The notes under the pieces were generated by a model that was given only the letters and a program-made list of their open reading frames with translations, did no database searches and was not told where the DNA came from. The translations under genes and the position numbers were made by a program. A stretch of DNA of 64,000 nucleotides from the NCBI GenBank assembly GCA_050084985.1, contig JBITNC010000001.1:200074001-200138000 (forward strand). Reading direction: 5' to 3'. Source of the stretch: Nageia nagi (Eukaryota > Pinophyta). Positions 9,489 to 21,962 of this stretch are shown piece after piece (positions within the stretch are counted from its first letter, which is position 1; every line of letters begins with the position of its first letter).

Positions 9489-11351
9489 ATGGATCAGCTT
9501 AAATTATTCCTACATAGTCTTTCAAGAAGAGATCTGGATGAATTATTGGGAGAAATCAGACATGATGGTCCAGAGGGATTCGGAGGAACGTGAAATAGTG
9601 CTGAGGGCAACAATAGTAACTTTCAAGCTACTATAGAGGGTATGCAAAGGCAAATTGATAGATTGGCAAGGGGATCAGCTCCGCCTAATGATTCTTTTGA
9701 ATTTGGTAGTCCCCTATGTGATGAGATTCGTAGGCACATGCCACCATCTGATTATAATGAGCTGAAATTCTGCAAGTTCAATGGTGAAGGAGATCCGAGG
9801 AGACATCTACAAGGATTCAAGGATGAGTGTGAACTCAAAATCGGTACAGATCAAAGATTACAAGCCAAATTCTTTCCCCATAGCTTGGAGGGAGAGGCTT
9901 GAGAATGGTTTTATTCCCTACCTGAAGGGTCAATCACATCATTTGGAGAATTCAGTAGTTTATTCCTTGAGCAATACAAGCATAACATCAAGCAGGAGGT
10001 TATGGTATTAGATTTATGCGCTATAAAGCAAGGCAGTGATGAGAAACTGGACAAATTTGTTGTGAGGTTTAAGATGACATGGCAGTAAATGAAGACCATA
10101 TTGACGAAAAAAGAGGTAAACAATATTTTTAAAGAAGCTATTATCTTACCCTTGCAATCACATGTCATCAATTATACACATCTTGCATTTTCGGATATGA
10201 CATATAAATTGTTAGAGAAAGAGAAAGTCCTTATGAAGCTAGGGCTTGTGAAGTATGGCAGTGATGACAAGACTAAAGCGAAGGATAAGAGATCACAATC
10301 ACCAAAGAAGGAGAAAACTATCCATGTGGCCAAGAAGACAAGCGGGCCGAAAGAGAGGAAATTTGTGAAATTTCCCATACCTCCGAGATATATCCTAAAA
10401 TACCTTGTGGTGAAAGGGTTGTTACAGCCCTTACCTAAGCATGAAGAAGATCCTATAGCAGAAAGACCCGCTTGGTATAAAGAAGATAGGTATTGCGAGT
10501 ATCATAAGACTAAGGGCCATGCTACTAATGGGTGTGGAAGTCTTAGGAACAGAATACAGAAGCTCATAGAAGATGGATTCTATGTGTGTCTGGCAAAGGT
10601 CGAAGATGTAGAGGAAGAGCAACATGTCAATGTGATTTTCCATGAAGATGTTTGTGTGACACTCACAAGAGGGAGAGCTAGAGGGATGGTCGATCCAGTT
10701 ACCTGCGAGAAGGAGCTACCAAAAGATCCTAGAGGTTTCGATTTGATTGAGCAATTAAAGAGCACACAAGCTAAGGTTAGTCTTTTTGAGTTACTTCAAA
10801 TTTCAGCACCTCATAGGGAGATGATGAATCAGGTTTTTAGGAATAGTCAGATAGATCGAAATATTTCTATTGCTACTTTTGCAGAAAAGGCAAAGATTTG
10901 GGGTAAAGGGGAAGTTATTGCATTTTACCCTAGTGAGAAGCCTAGTAAGGACGTCACTAAGCTTCATCCACCTTTGTTCATTAAGGTGGATGCCTTTGGA
11001 ATAACAGTTAAGAGGTCATTGATAGATGGTGGGGCAGCCCTAAATATTGCTACCACTCATCTGTTGGAGCAATTTGATCCAGATGTGCTACCTCTAAGGG
11101 AAGAGACTACCATGAGAGTCAAGGGATTTGACGGCATACCTAGAAAATGTGCAAGAATTATCACATTACCAATCAAGGTTGGTAATAAAGTGCTTGATAC
11201 TCTATTTTATATCACGAAAGGAAAGCCTTCATTCAACTTTATTCTTGGAAGACCTAGGATAGATGATATGGATGGAGTGGCATCAACGTTACATAGGTGT
11301 TTCAAATTCTATTTTGAGGGGAATGTCTATAAGGTTGAGGCAGATGAATAG
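9489..11351 (+). pseudogene. Tat gag-protease, internal copy 1
   Basis: Begins MDQLKLFLHSLSRRDLDELL at the first ATG after the leader. The capsid region contains YNELKFCKFNGEGDPRRHLQ. A zinc knuckle of CX2HX4HX4C form (CEYHKTKGHATNGC) lies near 10500 and the protease active site LIDGGAALNI near 11020-11040 (Asp codon 11025). In-frame stops occur at 9591, 9900 and 10086, and the frame ends with TAG at 11349. The stops at 10086 and 11349 recur in copy 2 and therefore predate the duplication; the first two lie outside the duplicated unit. Beyond 10086 it is open for 420 codons. Confidence 0.88.
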
Positions 11352-13437
11352 ATGGCCAAGCAATGTAACATCATCCTCTCAAAGAGATTTGTTCCATGTG
11401 ATGTGGAAGATGAAACCCTTCTAGCCAGGAATGATCAGATTTACAGGAAAGCATTACAAAAAATCAATGTGATGATATCGGGATTGGTTCATATGCTATC
11501 ACGGACATCAATAAAATTAGTTTAGACAAAAACTTCAATGAATAGCAGCAAGGTCAGGAAGAGGAATGCCCGTGCTCCTTTTTAGTGATAGGGGATCATT
11601 GACGGTCTTCTTCTGGGGAAGAAACAGAGAAAAACTAGTCAAGTATAATTCTGTATCAGGGTGGTGATCACGTTTGTCAGGATAGAATTTCAAAAATAGT
11701 GCAGATTGATGAATGGGTAAGCAATTGTTATGTAATTGATTGTGAGATTGATGAGGAAGATGCTATACACACTATAGATCTATTTCAGAATGATGATACC
11801 TTTTTAGAAGTATTAGGCGCTAGAACAGAATATCCAATAAGGCACGAAAAAAGAATTCAAATGCATTATCCAGATATACATGCTTGTTTCAAGGAATCTA
11901 GAGATGACAAGATTGAGGGATTGGGAGAGTTACCATTCCCTTTGCCATCAGAAGCTGAGGTTACCTGGTTGAATGAAGAAATTGAAGAAGTTAATATCGG
12001 CTCTCAAGAGATACCGCGAATACTAAAAATGGGTAAGCTTCTTGAGGCACCATTGCAGAATGAATTAGTTCACTCTTTTCACAATTATTCCAAGCTATTT
12101 GCATGGTCTTACAAAGATATGCCAGGGTTAGATGAGAATTTTGTGGTTCATAACCTGGTAGTCAAAAAAGGGGCAATGCCAATAAAACAAAAGCCACGAA
12201 AAATGCCTTTTCAGGTTTCATTGCTCGTGAAGAAGGAAATAGAGAAATTGCTAGAAGTTGGATTCATAAGATCCATAGACTATTCAGAATGGATGGCTAA
12301 TATAGTTCCAATTAAGAAGCCTACAGGTGAAATCAGAGTGTGTACTGATTTTAGGGATCTCAACAAGGCTTGTCCAAAAGATGATTTTCCATTACCTAAC
12401 ATAGATATGATCATTGACAGTTTAGCAGGATATGAGATGTTGTCATTTATGGATGGCTTTTCGAGATATAATCAGATTAAAATCAAAGAGAGTGATCAAC
12501 ATAAAATAGCTTTTAGAACACCTTGGGGCAACTTTTGCTATAAGGTAATGCCGTTTGGTCTCAAGAATGCAGGAGCTACATACCAAAGAGCCATGACAAC
12601 TATGTTCCATGATTTCATTCATAAGACAGTTGAGGTATATGTTGATGACATTTTGATAAAATCCAAGAACAAAGAAGATCATGTTCAAGATTTGAAAGCA
12701 GCATTTGAGATGATGAGACAGTACAAGTTAAGAGTTAAGCCACAAAAGTGTGTATTTGGTGTGTCATCAGGAAAACTCTTGGGACATATTATCTCAAGGA
12801 GAGGTGTGGAAGTGGATCCCAAAAAGATCAAAGCCATCACAGAAATGGCACCTCCAACAAATCTTAAGCAATTAAGGAGTTTACAAGGTAAGATACAGGC
12901 CATTAGATGATTTATATGTCAATTAACGGACAAGATAGCTCCTATGTCTCATTTACTTAAGAAAGATGTTGAGTTTAAATGGGATGATAAATGTCAAGAG
13001 TCATTTGATAAGATAAAAGAATATTTGTTACACCCATCGGTGTTAGCTCCATATAGGCATGGAGAACCCCTTTGGCTTTATGTTTCAGCTACAGAGCATG
13101 CATTTGGAGTAATGCTTGCTAAGAAGGAGGAAGATGGTAAAGAGAGGGCTATCTATTTTATCAGCAAGACATTGAAGGATTATGAGACTAGATACACTCC
13201 TATTGAGAAGTTATGTCAATGTGTGGTGTTTGCTACTGAAAGGTTGCGGCATTACATGATCAATAGCACTACACATGTGCTTACATAGGCAGATCCATTG
13301 AGGTACTTAATGTCAAAGCCTTGCCTTGATGGAAGAGCAGCAAAATGGGTCATGTTACTTCAAGAATTTGATCTCAGATTTGTCAAGCAAAAATCAGTTA
13401 AGGGACAGGCAATCACAGATTTTGTACAGAGCTGAGA
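11352..13437 (+). pseudogene. Tat reverse transcriptase-RNase H, internal copy 1
   Basis: The open part (11699-12910) carries the RT series: FAWSYKDMPGL, KPRKMPFQ, VCTDFRDLNKACPKDDFPLP, FMDGFSRYNQI, FRTPWGNFCYKVMPFGL, and the catalytic YVDDILIKS (Tyr codon 12638). It is followed by the connection LRSLQGKIQAIR and gypsy RNase H (12944-13288) with SATEHAFGVMLAKK, AIYFISKTL and YETRYTPIEK. Stops at 12908 (TGA) and 13286 (TAG) break it; both are sense codons in copy 2. The first 350 bp (11352-11698) have stops and small indels relative to copy 2. Confidence 0.92.
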
Positions 13438-13905
13438 GAAGAATTCAAGGATAAATGTGCATTAATAGATATGGCAGAGGTTGTAGAGAAGGACTGCTCA
13501 CGGCCTATTTATGATGATGATAGGACCGTCGACGTTCCATTTCCAAGAGAATCTAAACCTTAGAAGTTATACTTTGATGGGTCCAGGTGTATGCATGGAT
13601 CAAGAGCAGGAATTGCGTTAATATCCCCGTAGAACGATGTCATTTCTATGTCCTACAAATTGTCATTTGAATGCACTAACAATATGGTAGAATATGAAGC
13701 TCTTATATTGGGCTTGAAGGCAGCTATAGAAATTGGTATTTAACGAATACATATTTATGGAGATTCACAGCTAATAGTTAAGCAGGTCAACGAGGTTTAC
13801 AAGACCAAAGATGAAAATCTTATCCCTTATAGGGATTACGTTATCAAGTTACACATTTCAAAGGATATCAATTGGAAAGTGTCCCAAGGAGTAGCAACAG
13901 ACTAG
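13438..13905 (+). pseudogene. Second (archaeal-type) RNase H, internal copy 1
   Basis: The sequence after the gypsy RNase H encodes KLYFDGSRCMHGS, an acidic SFECTNNMVEYEAL and IYGDSQLIVKQV, matching the additional RNase H of Tat elements. In this copy a 25-bp deletion near 13427 shifts the frame, and stops occur at 13561, 13630, 13741 and 13903. The first three are sense codons in copy 2; the last is shared. Confidence 0.85.
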
Positions 13906-15314
13906 AAGATACAATGGCAAGTGCGGCATCGCTTATACCATTGGAAGTTGAAGACAAAGAAACTAGCTTCACCATCAGAAACCTAGAAACTTCATCCACT
14001 ACCGAGGAAAGTGCAATATGTGTGGTCCAAAGAGTTGGGTATGAGGAGAGTTCATGGTACCAATGTATCTATAGATATTTGAAGGATGATTTTATTGATA
14101 CTACTCTGGATAAGCGAGAGCAAGTCAGAATAAAGAGGCTTGCAACTAGGTACGTTATCATCGGGGATGTGCTTTACAAAAGGTCATTTAATGGTATTCT
14201 TTTAAGGTGCCTTCTCATTGAGGAAATTGCGACAGTATTAGAGCATGCCCATGGGAGGGCATGTGGGGGGCATTTTAATGGGAGATCAGTTTTTGGCAAG
14301 CTAATCAGGATGGGTTATTGGTGGCCTACCATGGAGCATGATTGTTTTGAGCATGTCAAGAAATGTGAGCAATGTCAAAGGCATGCACATCTTGAGCTTA
14401 CACCAACTCAGGAATTGAACTATGTTACATTGCCATGGCCTTTCTCTATGTGGGCTATGGATTTCATGGGTGTTATTAACCCACCATCTAGTGAGGGGCA
14501 CAAGTTTATCTTAGTTGCTACAGAATATTATACGAAATGGGTTGAGGCTATCCCTTTAAAAATAGCTATACAGAAGCATGTGATCAAGTTCATCAAGGAA
14601 TACATCATTTGTAGGTTTGGCATACCACAAAGGTTGGTTATGGACAATGGTGCTAACTTCACAGGTAAGGATATCAAAGAATTTTGCCAGAAAATGAGGA
14701 TTGAGCAGAGATTTTCTTCAGTTTACTACCCTCAAGGTAATGGGCAGGCTGAAGCTACAAATAAGACGATCAAAAGGATATTGGCCAAGAATATCAAGAA
14801 GAATGGGAGAGATTGGCATGAGCAATTACCTTACGCTTTATGGGCATATAGGACAAGTGAAAGGATAGCAACAAGTGCTACCCCATACTCTCTTGTGTTT
14901 GGAGATGAGGCAGTTATCCCTCTTGAGATTGAGATCCCATCTTTGAGGATTGCACTCAAGGATGTGATGAAGGAACCACAATATTTAGAGGCAAGATTGA
15001 ATCAACTTGAAGCACTAGATGAAAAGAGAATCACTGCATTAGAACACCTTAGAACATATCAGCAGAGGATTAAAAGATCATATGGCAAGAGAGTGGTCCC
15101 TAAGGATTTTGAGGTTGGAGATGTGGTCTTGCAGGAGAATATTTCCAATACTACAGCCAGAGATGAGCTTAAGGGAAAGTTTGAGCCAAATTAGGTTGGA
15201 CCATACCTTATTATAGAAGTATTTGGTAGAGGTGGTTACAGGTTGTCTACATTGGATGGGGAGATTCTCAAGAATCCCATCAATGCTAGGTATTTGAAGA
15301 AGTATTACATCTAG
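13872..15314 (+). pseudogene. Tat integrase, internal copy 1
   Basis: Open from 13872 to 15194, in a different frame from the preceding RNase H; the same frame change is present in copy 2. The linker SVPRSSNRLEDTMASAASL resembles the usual VPR...NxxAD.LA..AS region. The zinc finger has GHFNGRSVFGKLIRMGYWWP and KKCEQCQRHAH. The core has catalytic Asp at 14460 (WAMDFMG), Asp at 14643 (VMDNGANF) and Glu at 14751 (GQAEATNK). A TAG at 15192 (TGG in copy 2) cuts off the C-terminal GPYLI..VFGRGGYRLSTLDG region, which ends at 15314. No chromodomain is present, as expected for Tat. Confidence 0.92.
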
Positions 15315-16057
15315 GTGTCCTGCAGGTCGATGTGTGCGTCTGGGTCGTAGCAAAGTATACTAAAGGAATGATCATGCGAGTAGATGTCACAGAGCCAAAT
15401 CAGAGAGTCAATTTGAGAGCAGAAGAGGAGCACCTGCGCTCCATATCCATGAGAATTAGGCCACCCGCGATCCTATCTTTAAGTCAGAAGCAACTAGTTT
15501 GAAGATCCTTTATGCCTTTTAGCAGAGTTCCAGCTCCTAGATTGGTCAGATTTATCAGTCTTGTCAGATTCATTAGATTATCAACAGTTTATCATATGCC
15601 TCTTAGCGGAGTTCCAGCTCCTAGATTGGTTAGATTTATCAGTCTTATCAGATTCATCAGATTATCAGCAGTTTATCATATGCCTCTTGGCGGAGTTCCA
15701 ACTCCCAGATTGGTCAGATTTATCAGTTTGGTCAGATTTATCAGATTATCAGTAGTTTATCATATGCCTCTTGGCAGAGTTTCAGCTCCACATCACATGT
15801 CCCTTGGCGGAGTATTAGCTCCATATCAATTACCATGCCTCTTGGCAAGGATTCCAGCTCGCACAGAATCATCGGACTGAACCATCAATGATAGGAGATG
15901 GTTGTACTCCACACAAAAAAGAATATATAATATCCAAAATGTCAAAAATACGGGTAATTGTCATCTATGACCTCTTGGTAGATGGCTATGGACCCTAGAG
16001 CTATCTTTTCTTTTTGCAGGATATCATTGGAGCCTAGCAATATCAACTAGGGGCAAC
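15315..16057 (+). other. 3' untranslated region of copy 1
   Basis: Non-coding sequence after the integrase stop, containing the 84-bp repeats at 15512-15880, and ending at the duplication breakpoint. It lacks the last ~230 bp before the 3' LTR that follow copy 2. Confidence 0.7.
15512..15880 (+). repeat. 84-bp tandem repeat in the 3' region, copy 1
   Basis: Units start at ATGCCT at 15512, 15596, 15680 and 15764, exactly 84 bp apart, followed by two or three shortened units of 30-40 bp that keep only ATGCCTCTTGGCGGAGT and CCAGCTCC. Within each long unit, ATTGGTCAGATTTATCAG and further CAGATT steps form a shorter sub-repeat. Because 84 is divisible by three, a 122-codon frame stays open (VPAPRLVRFISL... 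repeated every 28 residues), probably without meaning. Confidence 0.9.
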
Positions 16058-17408
16058 ATGGTATCAGATTTATGCGCTATAAAGCAAGGCAGTGATGAGA
16101 AACTGGACAAATTTGTTGTGAGGTTTAAGAAGACATGGCAGTAAGTGAAGACCATATTGACGAAAAAAAGAGGTAAACAATATTTTTAAAGAAGCTGTTA
16201 TCTTACCCTTGCAATCACATGTCATCAATTATACACATCTTGCATTTTCGGATATGACATATAAATTGTTAGAGAAAAAGAAAGTCCTTGTGAAGCTAGG
16301 GCTTGTGAAGTATGGTAGTGATGACAAGACTAAAGCGAAGGATAAGAGATCACAATCACCAAAGAAGGAGAAAACTATCCATGTGGCCAAGAAGACAAGC
16401 GGGCTGAAAGAGAGGAAATTTATGAAATTTCCCATACCTCCGAGATATATCCTAAAAGACCTTATGGTGAAAGGGTTGTTATAGCCCTTACCTAAGCATG
16501 AAGAAGATCCTATAGCAGAAAGACCCGCTTGGTATAAAGAAGATAGGTATTGCGAGTATCATAAGACTAAGGGCCATGCTACTAATGGGTGTGGAAGTCT
16601 TAGGAACAGAATACAGAAGCTCATAGAAGATGGATTCTATGTGTGTCTGGCAAAGGTCGAAGATGTAGAGGAAGAGTAACATGTCAATGTGATTTTCCAT
16701 GAAGATGTTTGTGTGACACTCACAAGAGGGGGAGCTAGAGGGATGGTCGATCCATTTACCTGCGAGAAGGAGCTACCAAAAGATCCTAGAGGTTTCGATT
16801 TGATTGAGCAATTAAAGAGCACACAAGCTAAGGTTAGTCTTTTTGAGTTACTTCAGATTTCAGCACCTCATAGGGAGATGATGAATCAGGTTTTCAGGAA
16901 TAGTCAGATAGATCGAAATATTTCTATTGCTACTTTTGCAAAAAAGGTAGAGATTTGGGGTAAAGGAGAAGTTATTGCATTTTACCCTAGTGAGAAGCTT
17001 AGTAAGGACGTCACTAAGCTTCATCCACCTTTGTTCATTAAGGTGGATGCCTTTGGAATAACAGTTAAGAGGTCATTGATAGATGGTGGGGAAGCCCTAA
17101 ATATTACTACCACTCATCTGTTGGAGCAATTTGATCTGGATGTGCTACCTCCAAGGGAAGAGACTACCATGAGAGTCAAGGGATTTGACGGCATACCTAG
17201 AAAATGTGTAGGAATTATCACATTACCAATCAAGGTTGGTAATAAAGTGCTTGATACTCTATTTTATATCACGAAAGGAAAGCTTTCATTCAACTTTATT
17301 CTTGGAAGACCTTGGATAGATGATATGGATGGAGTGGCATCAACGTTACATAGGTGTTTCAAATTCTATTTTGAGGGGAATGTCTATAAGGTTGAGGTAG
17401 ATGAATAG
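16058..17408 (+). pseudogene. Tat gag (3' part)-protease, internal copy 2
   Basis: Starts in mid-gag at the duplication breakpoint. It shares the TAA of copy 1 (here 16142) and the terminal TAG (17406). Private lesions are an extra A in the A-run near 16165, CAG to TAG at 16482, and CAA to TAA at 16677. The protease motif reads LIDGGEALNI, an Ala to Glu change next to the active site relative to copy 1. The zinc knuckle is retained near 16560. Confidence 0.88.
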
Positions 17409-19490
17409 ATGGCCAAGCAGTGTAACTTCATCCCCCGGAGAGATTTGTTCCATGTGATGTGGAAGATGAAACCCTTCTAGCCAGGAATGATCAGATTTAC
17501 AGGAAAGCATTACAAAAAATCAATGTGATGGATATCGGGATTGGTTCATATGCTATCACGGACATCAATAAAATCAATTTAGATAGAAACTTCAATGAAC
17601 AGCAGCAAGGTTAGGAAGAGGAATGCTTGTGCTCCTTTTCAGTGATAGGGGACCGTCGACGATCTTCTTCTGGGGAAGAAACAGAGAAAAACCAGTCAAG
17701 TATAATTCTGTATTAGGGTGGTGATCATGTTTGTCAGGATAGAATTTCAGAAATAATGTAGATCGATGAATGGGTAAGCAATTATTATGTAATATGATTG
17801 CGAGATTGATGAGGAAGATGCTATACACACTATAGATCTATTTCAGAATGATGATGCCTTTTTAGAAGTATTAGGCGCTAGAACAGAATATCCAATAAGG
17901 CACGAAAAGAGAATTCAAATGCATTGTCTAGATATACATGCTTATTTCGAGGAATCCAGAGATGACAAGATTGAGGGATTGGGAGAGTTACCATTCCCTT
18001 TGCCATCAGAAGCTGAGGTTACCTGGTTGAATGAAGAAATTGAAGAAGTTAATATCGGCTCTCAAGAGATACCGCGAATACTAAAAAGGGGTAAGCTTCT
18101 TGAGGCACCATTGCAGAATGAATTAGTTCAATCTTTTCACAATTATTCCAAGCTATTTGCATGGTCTTACAAAGATATGCCAGGGTTAGATGAGAATTTT
18201 GTGGTTCATAACCTGGTGGTCAAAAAAGGGGCAATGCCAATAAAACAAAAGCCACGAAAAATGCCTTTTCAGGTTTCATTGCTCGTGAAGAAGGAAATAG
18301 AGAAATTGCTAGAAGTTGGATTCATAAGATCCATAGATTATTCAGAATGGATGGATAATATAGTTCCAATTAAGAAGCCTACAGGTGAAATCAGAGTGTG
18401 TACTAATTTTAGGGATCTCAACAAGGCTTGTCCAAAAGATGATTTTCCATTACCTAACATAGATATGATCATTGACAGTTTAGCAGGATATGAGATGTTG
18501 TCATTTATGGATGGCTTTTCGAGATATAATCAGATTAAAATCAAAGAGAGTGATCAACATAAAATAGCTTTTAGAACACCTTGGGCAACTTTTGCTACAA
18601 GGTAATGCCGTTTGGTCTCAAGAATGCGGGAGCTACATACCAAAGAGCCATGACAACTATGTTCCATGATTTCATTCATAAGACAGTTGAGGTATATGTT
18701 GATGACATTTTGATAAAATCCAAGAACAAAGAAGATCATGTTCAAGATTTGAAAGCAGCATTTGAGAGGATGAGACAGTACAAGTTAAGAGTTAAGCCAC
18801 AAAAGTGTGTATTTGGTGTGTCATCAGGAAAACTCTTGGGACATATTATCTCAAGGAGAGGTGTGGAAGTGGATCCCAAAAAGATCAAAGCCATCACAGA
18901 AATGGCACCTCCAACAAATCTTAAGCAATTAAGGAGTTTACAAGGTAAGATACAGGCCATTAGAAGATTTATATGTCAATTAACAGACAAGATAGCTCCT
19001 ATGTCTCATTTACTTAAGAAAGATGTTGAGTTTAAATGGGACAATAAATGTCAAGAGTCATTTGATAAGATAAAAGAATATTTGTTACACCCGCCGGTGT
19101 TAGCTCCATATAGGCATGGAGAACCCCTTTGGCTTTATGTTTCAGCTACAGAGCATGCATTTGGAGTAATGCTTGCTAAGAAGGAGGAAGATGGTAAAGA
19201 GAGGGCTATCTATTTTATCAGCAAGACATTGAAGGATTATGAGACTAGATACACTCCTATTGAGAAGTTATGTCAATGTGTGGTGTTTGCTACTGAAAGG
19301 TTGCGGCATTACATGATCAATAGCACTACACATGTGCTTACACAGGCAGATCCATTAAGGTACTTAATGTCAAAGCCTTGCCTTGATGGAAGAGTAACAA
19401 AATGTGTCATGTTACTTCAAGAATTTGATCTCAGATTTGTCAAGCAAAAATCAGTTAAGGGATAGGCAATCACAGATTTTGTTGTAGAAT
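17409..19490 (+). pseudogene. Tat reverse transcriptase-RNase H, internal copy 2
   Basis: Same domain series as copy 1, with YVDD at 18695. A one-base deletion in the G-run at about 18583 (TTGGGCAAC versus TTGGGGCAAC) splits RT into two frames (17919-18605 and 18581-19465). VCTNFRDLNK replaces VCTDFRDLNK, changing a conserved RT acidic residue to Asn. The RNase H reads through where copy 1 has stops but ends at a private TAG at 19463. Confidence 0.92.
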
Positions 19491-19552
19491 TCCCCACAAG
19501 GGATAGTATAGAGCTCAGAGAAGAATTCAAGGATGAATGTGCGTTAACAGAT

Positions 19553-19987
19553 ATGGCAGAGGTTGTAGAGAAGGACCACTCGTGGCCTATTTATGATGAT
19601 GATAGGACCGTCGACGTTCCATTTCCAAGAGAATCTAAACCTTGGAAGTTATACTTTGATGGGTCCAGGTGTATGCATGGATCAGGAGAAGGAATTGTGT
19701 TAATATCCCCACAGAACGATGTCATTTCTATGTCCTACAAATTGTCATTTGAATGCATTAACAATATGGTAGAATATGAAGCTCTTATATTGGGCTTGAA
19801 GGCAGCTATAGAAATTGGTATTTCACGGATACATATTTATGGAGATTCACAGCTAATAGTTAAGCAGGTCAACGAGGTTTACAAGACCAAAGATGAAAAT
19901 CTTATCCCTTATAGGGATTACATTATCAAGTTACACATTTCAAAGGATATAAATTGGAAAGTGTCCCAAGGAGTAGCAACAGACTAG
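19553..19987 (+). pseudogene. Second (archaeal-type) RNase H, internal copy 2, frame open
   Basis: An open 144-codon frame from ATG at 19553. KPWKLYFDGSRC supplies the first catalytic Asp, NMVEYEALILGLKAAIE the Glu, and IHIYGDSQLIVKQV the second Asp. This is the better preserved copy of the domain that defines the Tat branch; in copy 1 it has four stops. It runs off frame into TAG at 19985 and the integrase continues in another frame, a defect shared with copy 1. Confidence 0.9.
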
Positions 19988-21396
19988 AAGATGCAATGGC
20001 AAGTGCGGCATCACTTATACCATTGGAAGTTGAAGACAAAGAAACTAGCTTCACCATCAGAAACCTAGAAACTTCATCCACTACTGAGGAAAGTGCAATA
20101 TGTGTGGTCCAAAGAGTTGGGTATGAGGAGAGTTCATGGTACCAACGTATCTATAGATATTTGAAGGATGATTTTATTGATACTACTCTGGATAAGCGAG
20201 AGCAAGTTAGAATAAAGAGGCTTGCAACTAGGTACGTTATCATCGGGGATGTGCTTTACAAAAGGTCATTTAATGGTATTCTTTTAAGGTGCCTTCTTAT
20301 TGATGAAATTACGACAGTATTAGAGCATGCCCATGGGGGGGCATGTGGGGGGCATTTTAATGGGAGATCAGTTTTTGGCAAGCTAATCAGGATGGGTTAT
20401 TGGTGGCCTACCATGGAGCATGATTGTTTTGAGCATGTCAAGAAATATGAGCAATGTCAAAGGCATGCACATCTTGAGCTTACACCAACTCAGGAATTGA
20501 ACTATGTTACATCACCATGGCCTTTCTCTATGTGGGCTATGGATTTCATGGGTGTTATTAACCCACCATCTAGTGAGGGGCATAAGTTTATCTTAGTTGC
20601 TACAGAATATTATACGAAATGGGTTGAGGCTATCCCTTTAAAAATAGCTATACAGAAGCATGTGATCAAGTTCATCAAGGAATACATCATTTGTAGGTTT
20701 GGCATACCACAAAGGTTGGTTATGGACAATGGTGCTAACTTCACAGGTAAGGATATCAAAGAATTTTGCCAGAAAATGAGGATTGAGCAAAGATTTTCTT
20801 TAGTTTACTACCCTCAAGGTAATGGGTAGGCTGAAGCTACAAATAAGACGATCAAAAGGATATTGGCCAAAAATATCAAGAAGAATGGGAGAGATTGGCA
20901 TGAGCAATTACCTTACGCTTTATGGGCATATAGGACAAGCGAAAGGATAGCAACAGGTGCTACCCCATACTCTCTTATGTTTGGAGATGAGGCAGTTATC
21001 CCTCTTGAGATTGAGATCCCATCTTTGAGGATTGCACTCAAGGATGTGATGAAGGAACCACAATATTTAGAGGCAAGATTGAATCAACTTGAAGCACTAG
21101 ATGAAAAGAGAATCACTGCATTAGAACACCTTAGAGCATATCAGCAGGGGATTAAAAGATCATATGGCAAGAGAGTGGTCCCTAAGGATTTTGAGGTTGG
21201 AGATATGGTCTTGCAGGAGAATATTTCCAATACTACAGCCAGAGATGAGCTTAAGGGAAAGTTTGAGCCAAATTGGGTTGGACCATACCTTATTACAGAA
21301 GTATTTGGCAGAGGTGGTTACAGGTTATCTACATTGGATGGGGAGATTCTCAAGAATCCCATCAATGCTAGGCATTTGAAGAAGTATTACATCTAG
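19954..21396 (+). pseudogene. Tat integrase, internal copy 2
   Basis: Integrase zinc finger and core as in copy 1, but one finger Cys is Tyr (KKYEQCQRH). A CAG to TAG change at 20827 falls two codons before the catalytic Glu (GNG-stop-AEATNK), separating it from the two Asp. The C-terminal part (20863-21396) is open and ends INARHLKKYYI, with the TAG natural end at 21394. Confidence 0.92.
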
Positions 21397-21593
21397 GTGG
21401 CCTGCGGGTCGATGCGTGCGTCTGGGTCGTAGCGAAGTATACTAAAGGAATGATCATGTGAGTAGATGTCATGGAGCCAAATCAGAGAGTCAGTTTGAGA
21501 GTAGAAGAGGAGTGCCCGTGCTCCATATCCATGAGAATTAGGCCGCCCGCAGTCCTATCTTTAAGTTAGAAGCAACTAGTTTGAAGATCCTTT

Positions 21594-21962
21594 ATGCCTC
21601 TTGGCGGAGTTCCAGCTCCCAGATTGGTCAGATTTATCAGTCTTATCAGATTCATTAGATTATCAGCAGTTTATCATATGCCTCTTAGTGAAGTTCCAGC
21701 TCCTAGATTGGTCAGATTTATCAGTCTTATCAGATTCATCAAATTATCAACAGTTTATCATATGCCTCTTGGCAGAGTTCCAACTCCCAAATTGGTCAGA
21801 TTTATCAGTTTGGTCAGATTTATCAGATTATCAGTAGTTTATCATATGCCTCTTGGCAGAGTTTCAGCTCCACATCGCATGTCCCTTGGCGGAGTATTAG
21901 CTCCATATCAATTACCATGCCTCTTGGCAGGGAGTCCAGCTCCCACAGAATCATCGGACTGA
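21594..21962 (+). repeat. 84-bp tandem repeat in the 3' region, copy 2
   Basis: Units at 21594, 21678, 21762 and 21846 (84-bp spacing) followed by shortened units, in the same order and number as copy 1. Array size therefore has not changed since the duplication. Confidence 0.9.

Larger units (their letters stand above)
10002..16057 (+). repeat. Tandem internal duplication, copy 1 (~6.06 kb)
   Basis: From ATGG TAT in mid-gag to just before ATGG at 16058. The same sequence begins again at 16058 with TATCAGATTTATGCGC matching 10008 onward. The 3' region (GGGGCAACATGG) is joined directly to mid-gag. The breakpoint shows only the four shared bases ATGG (10002, 16058, 22140). Confidence 0.92.

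Noticed and set aside
10172-10765. Minus-strand frames within the Tat gag-protease region
   Set aside because: They mirror the plus-strand coding and recur in copy 2 for the same reason.
15512-15880. 122-codon frame with 28-residue repeats as a possible extra Tat protein
   Set aside because: The frame is explained by an 84-bp tandem unit; there is no conserved domain and it follows the integrase stop.
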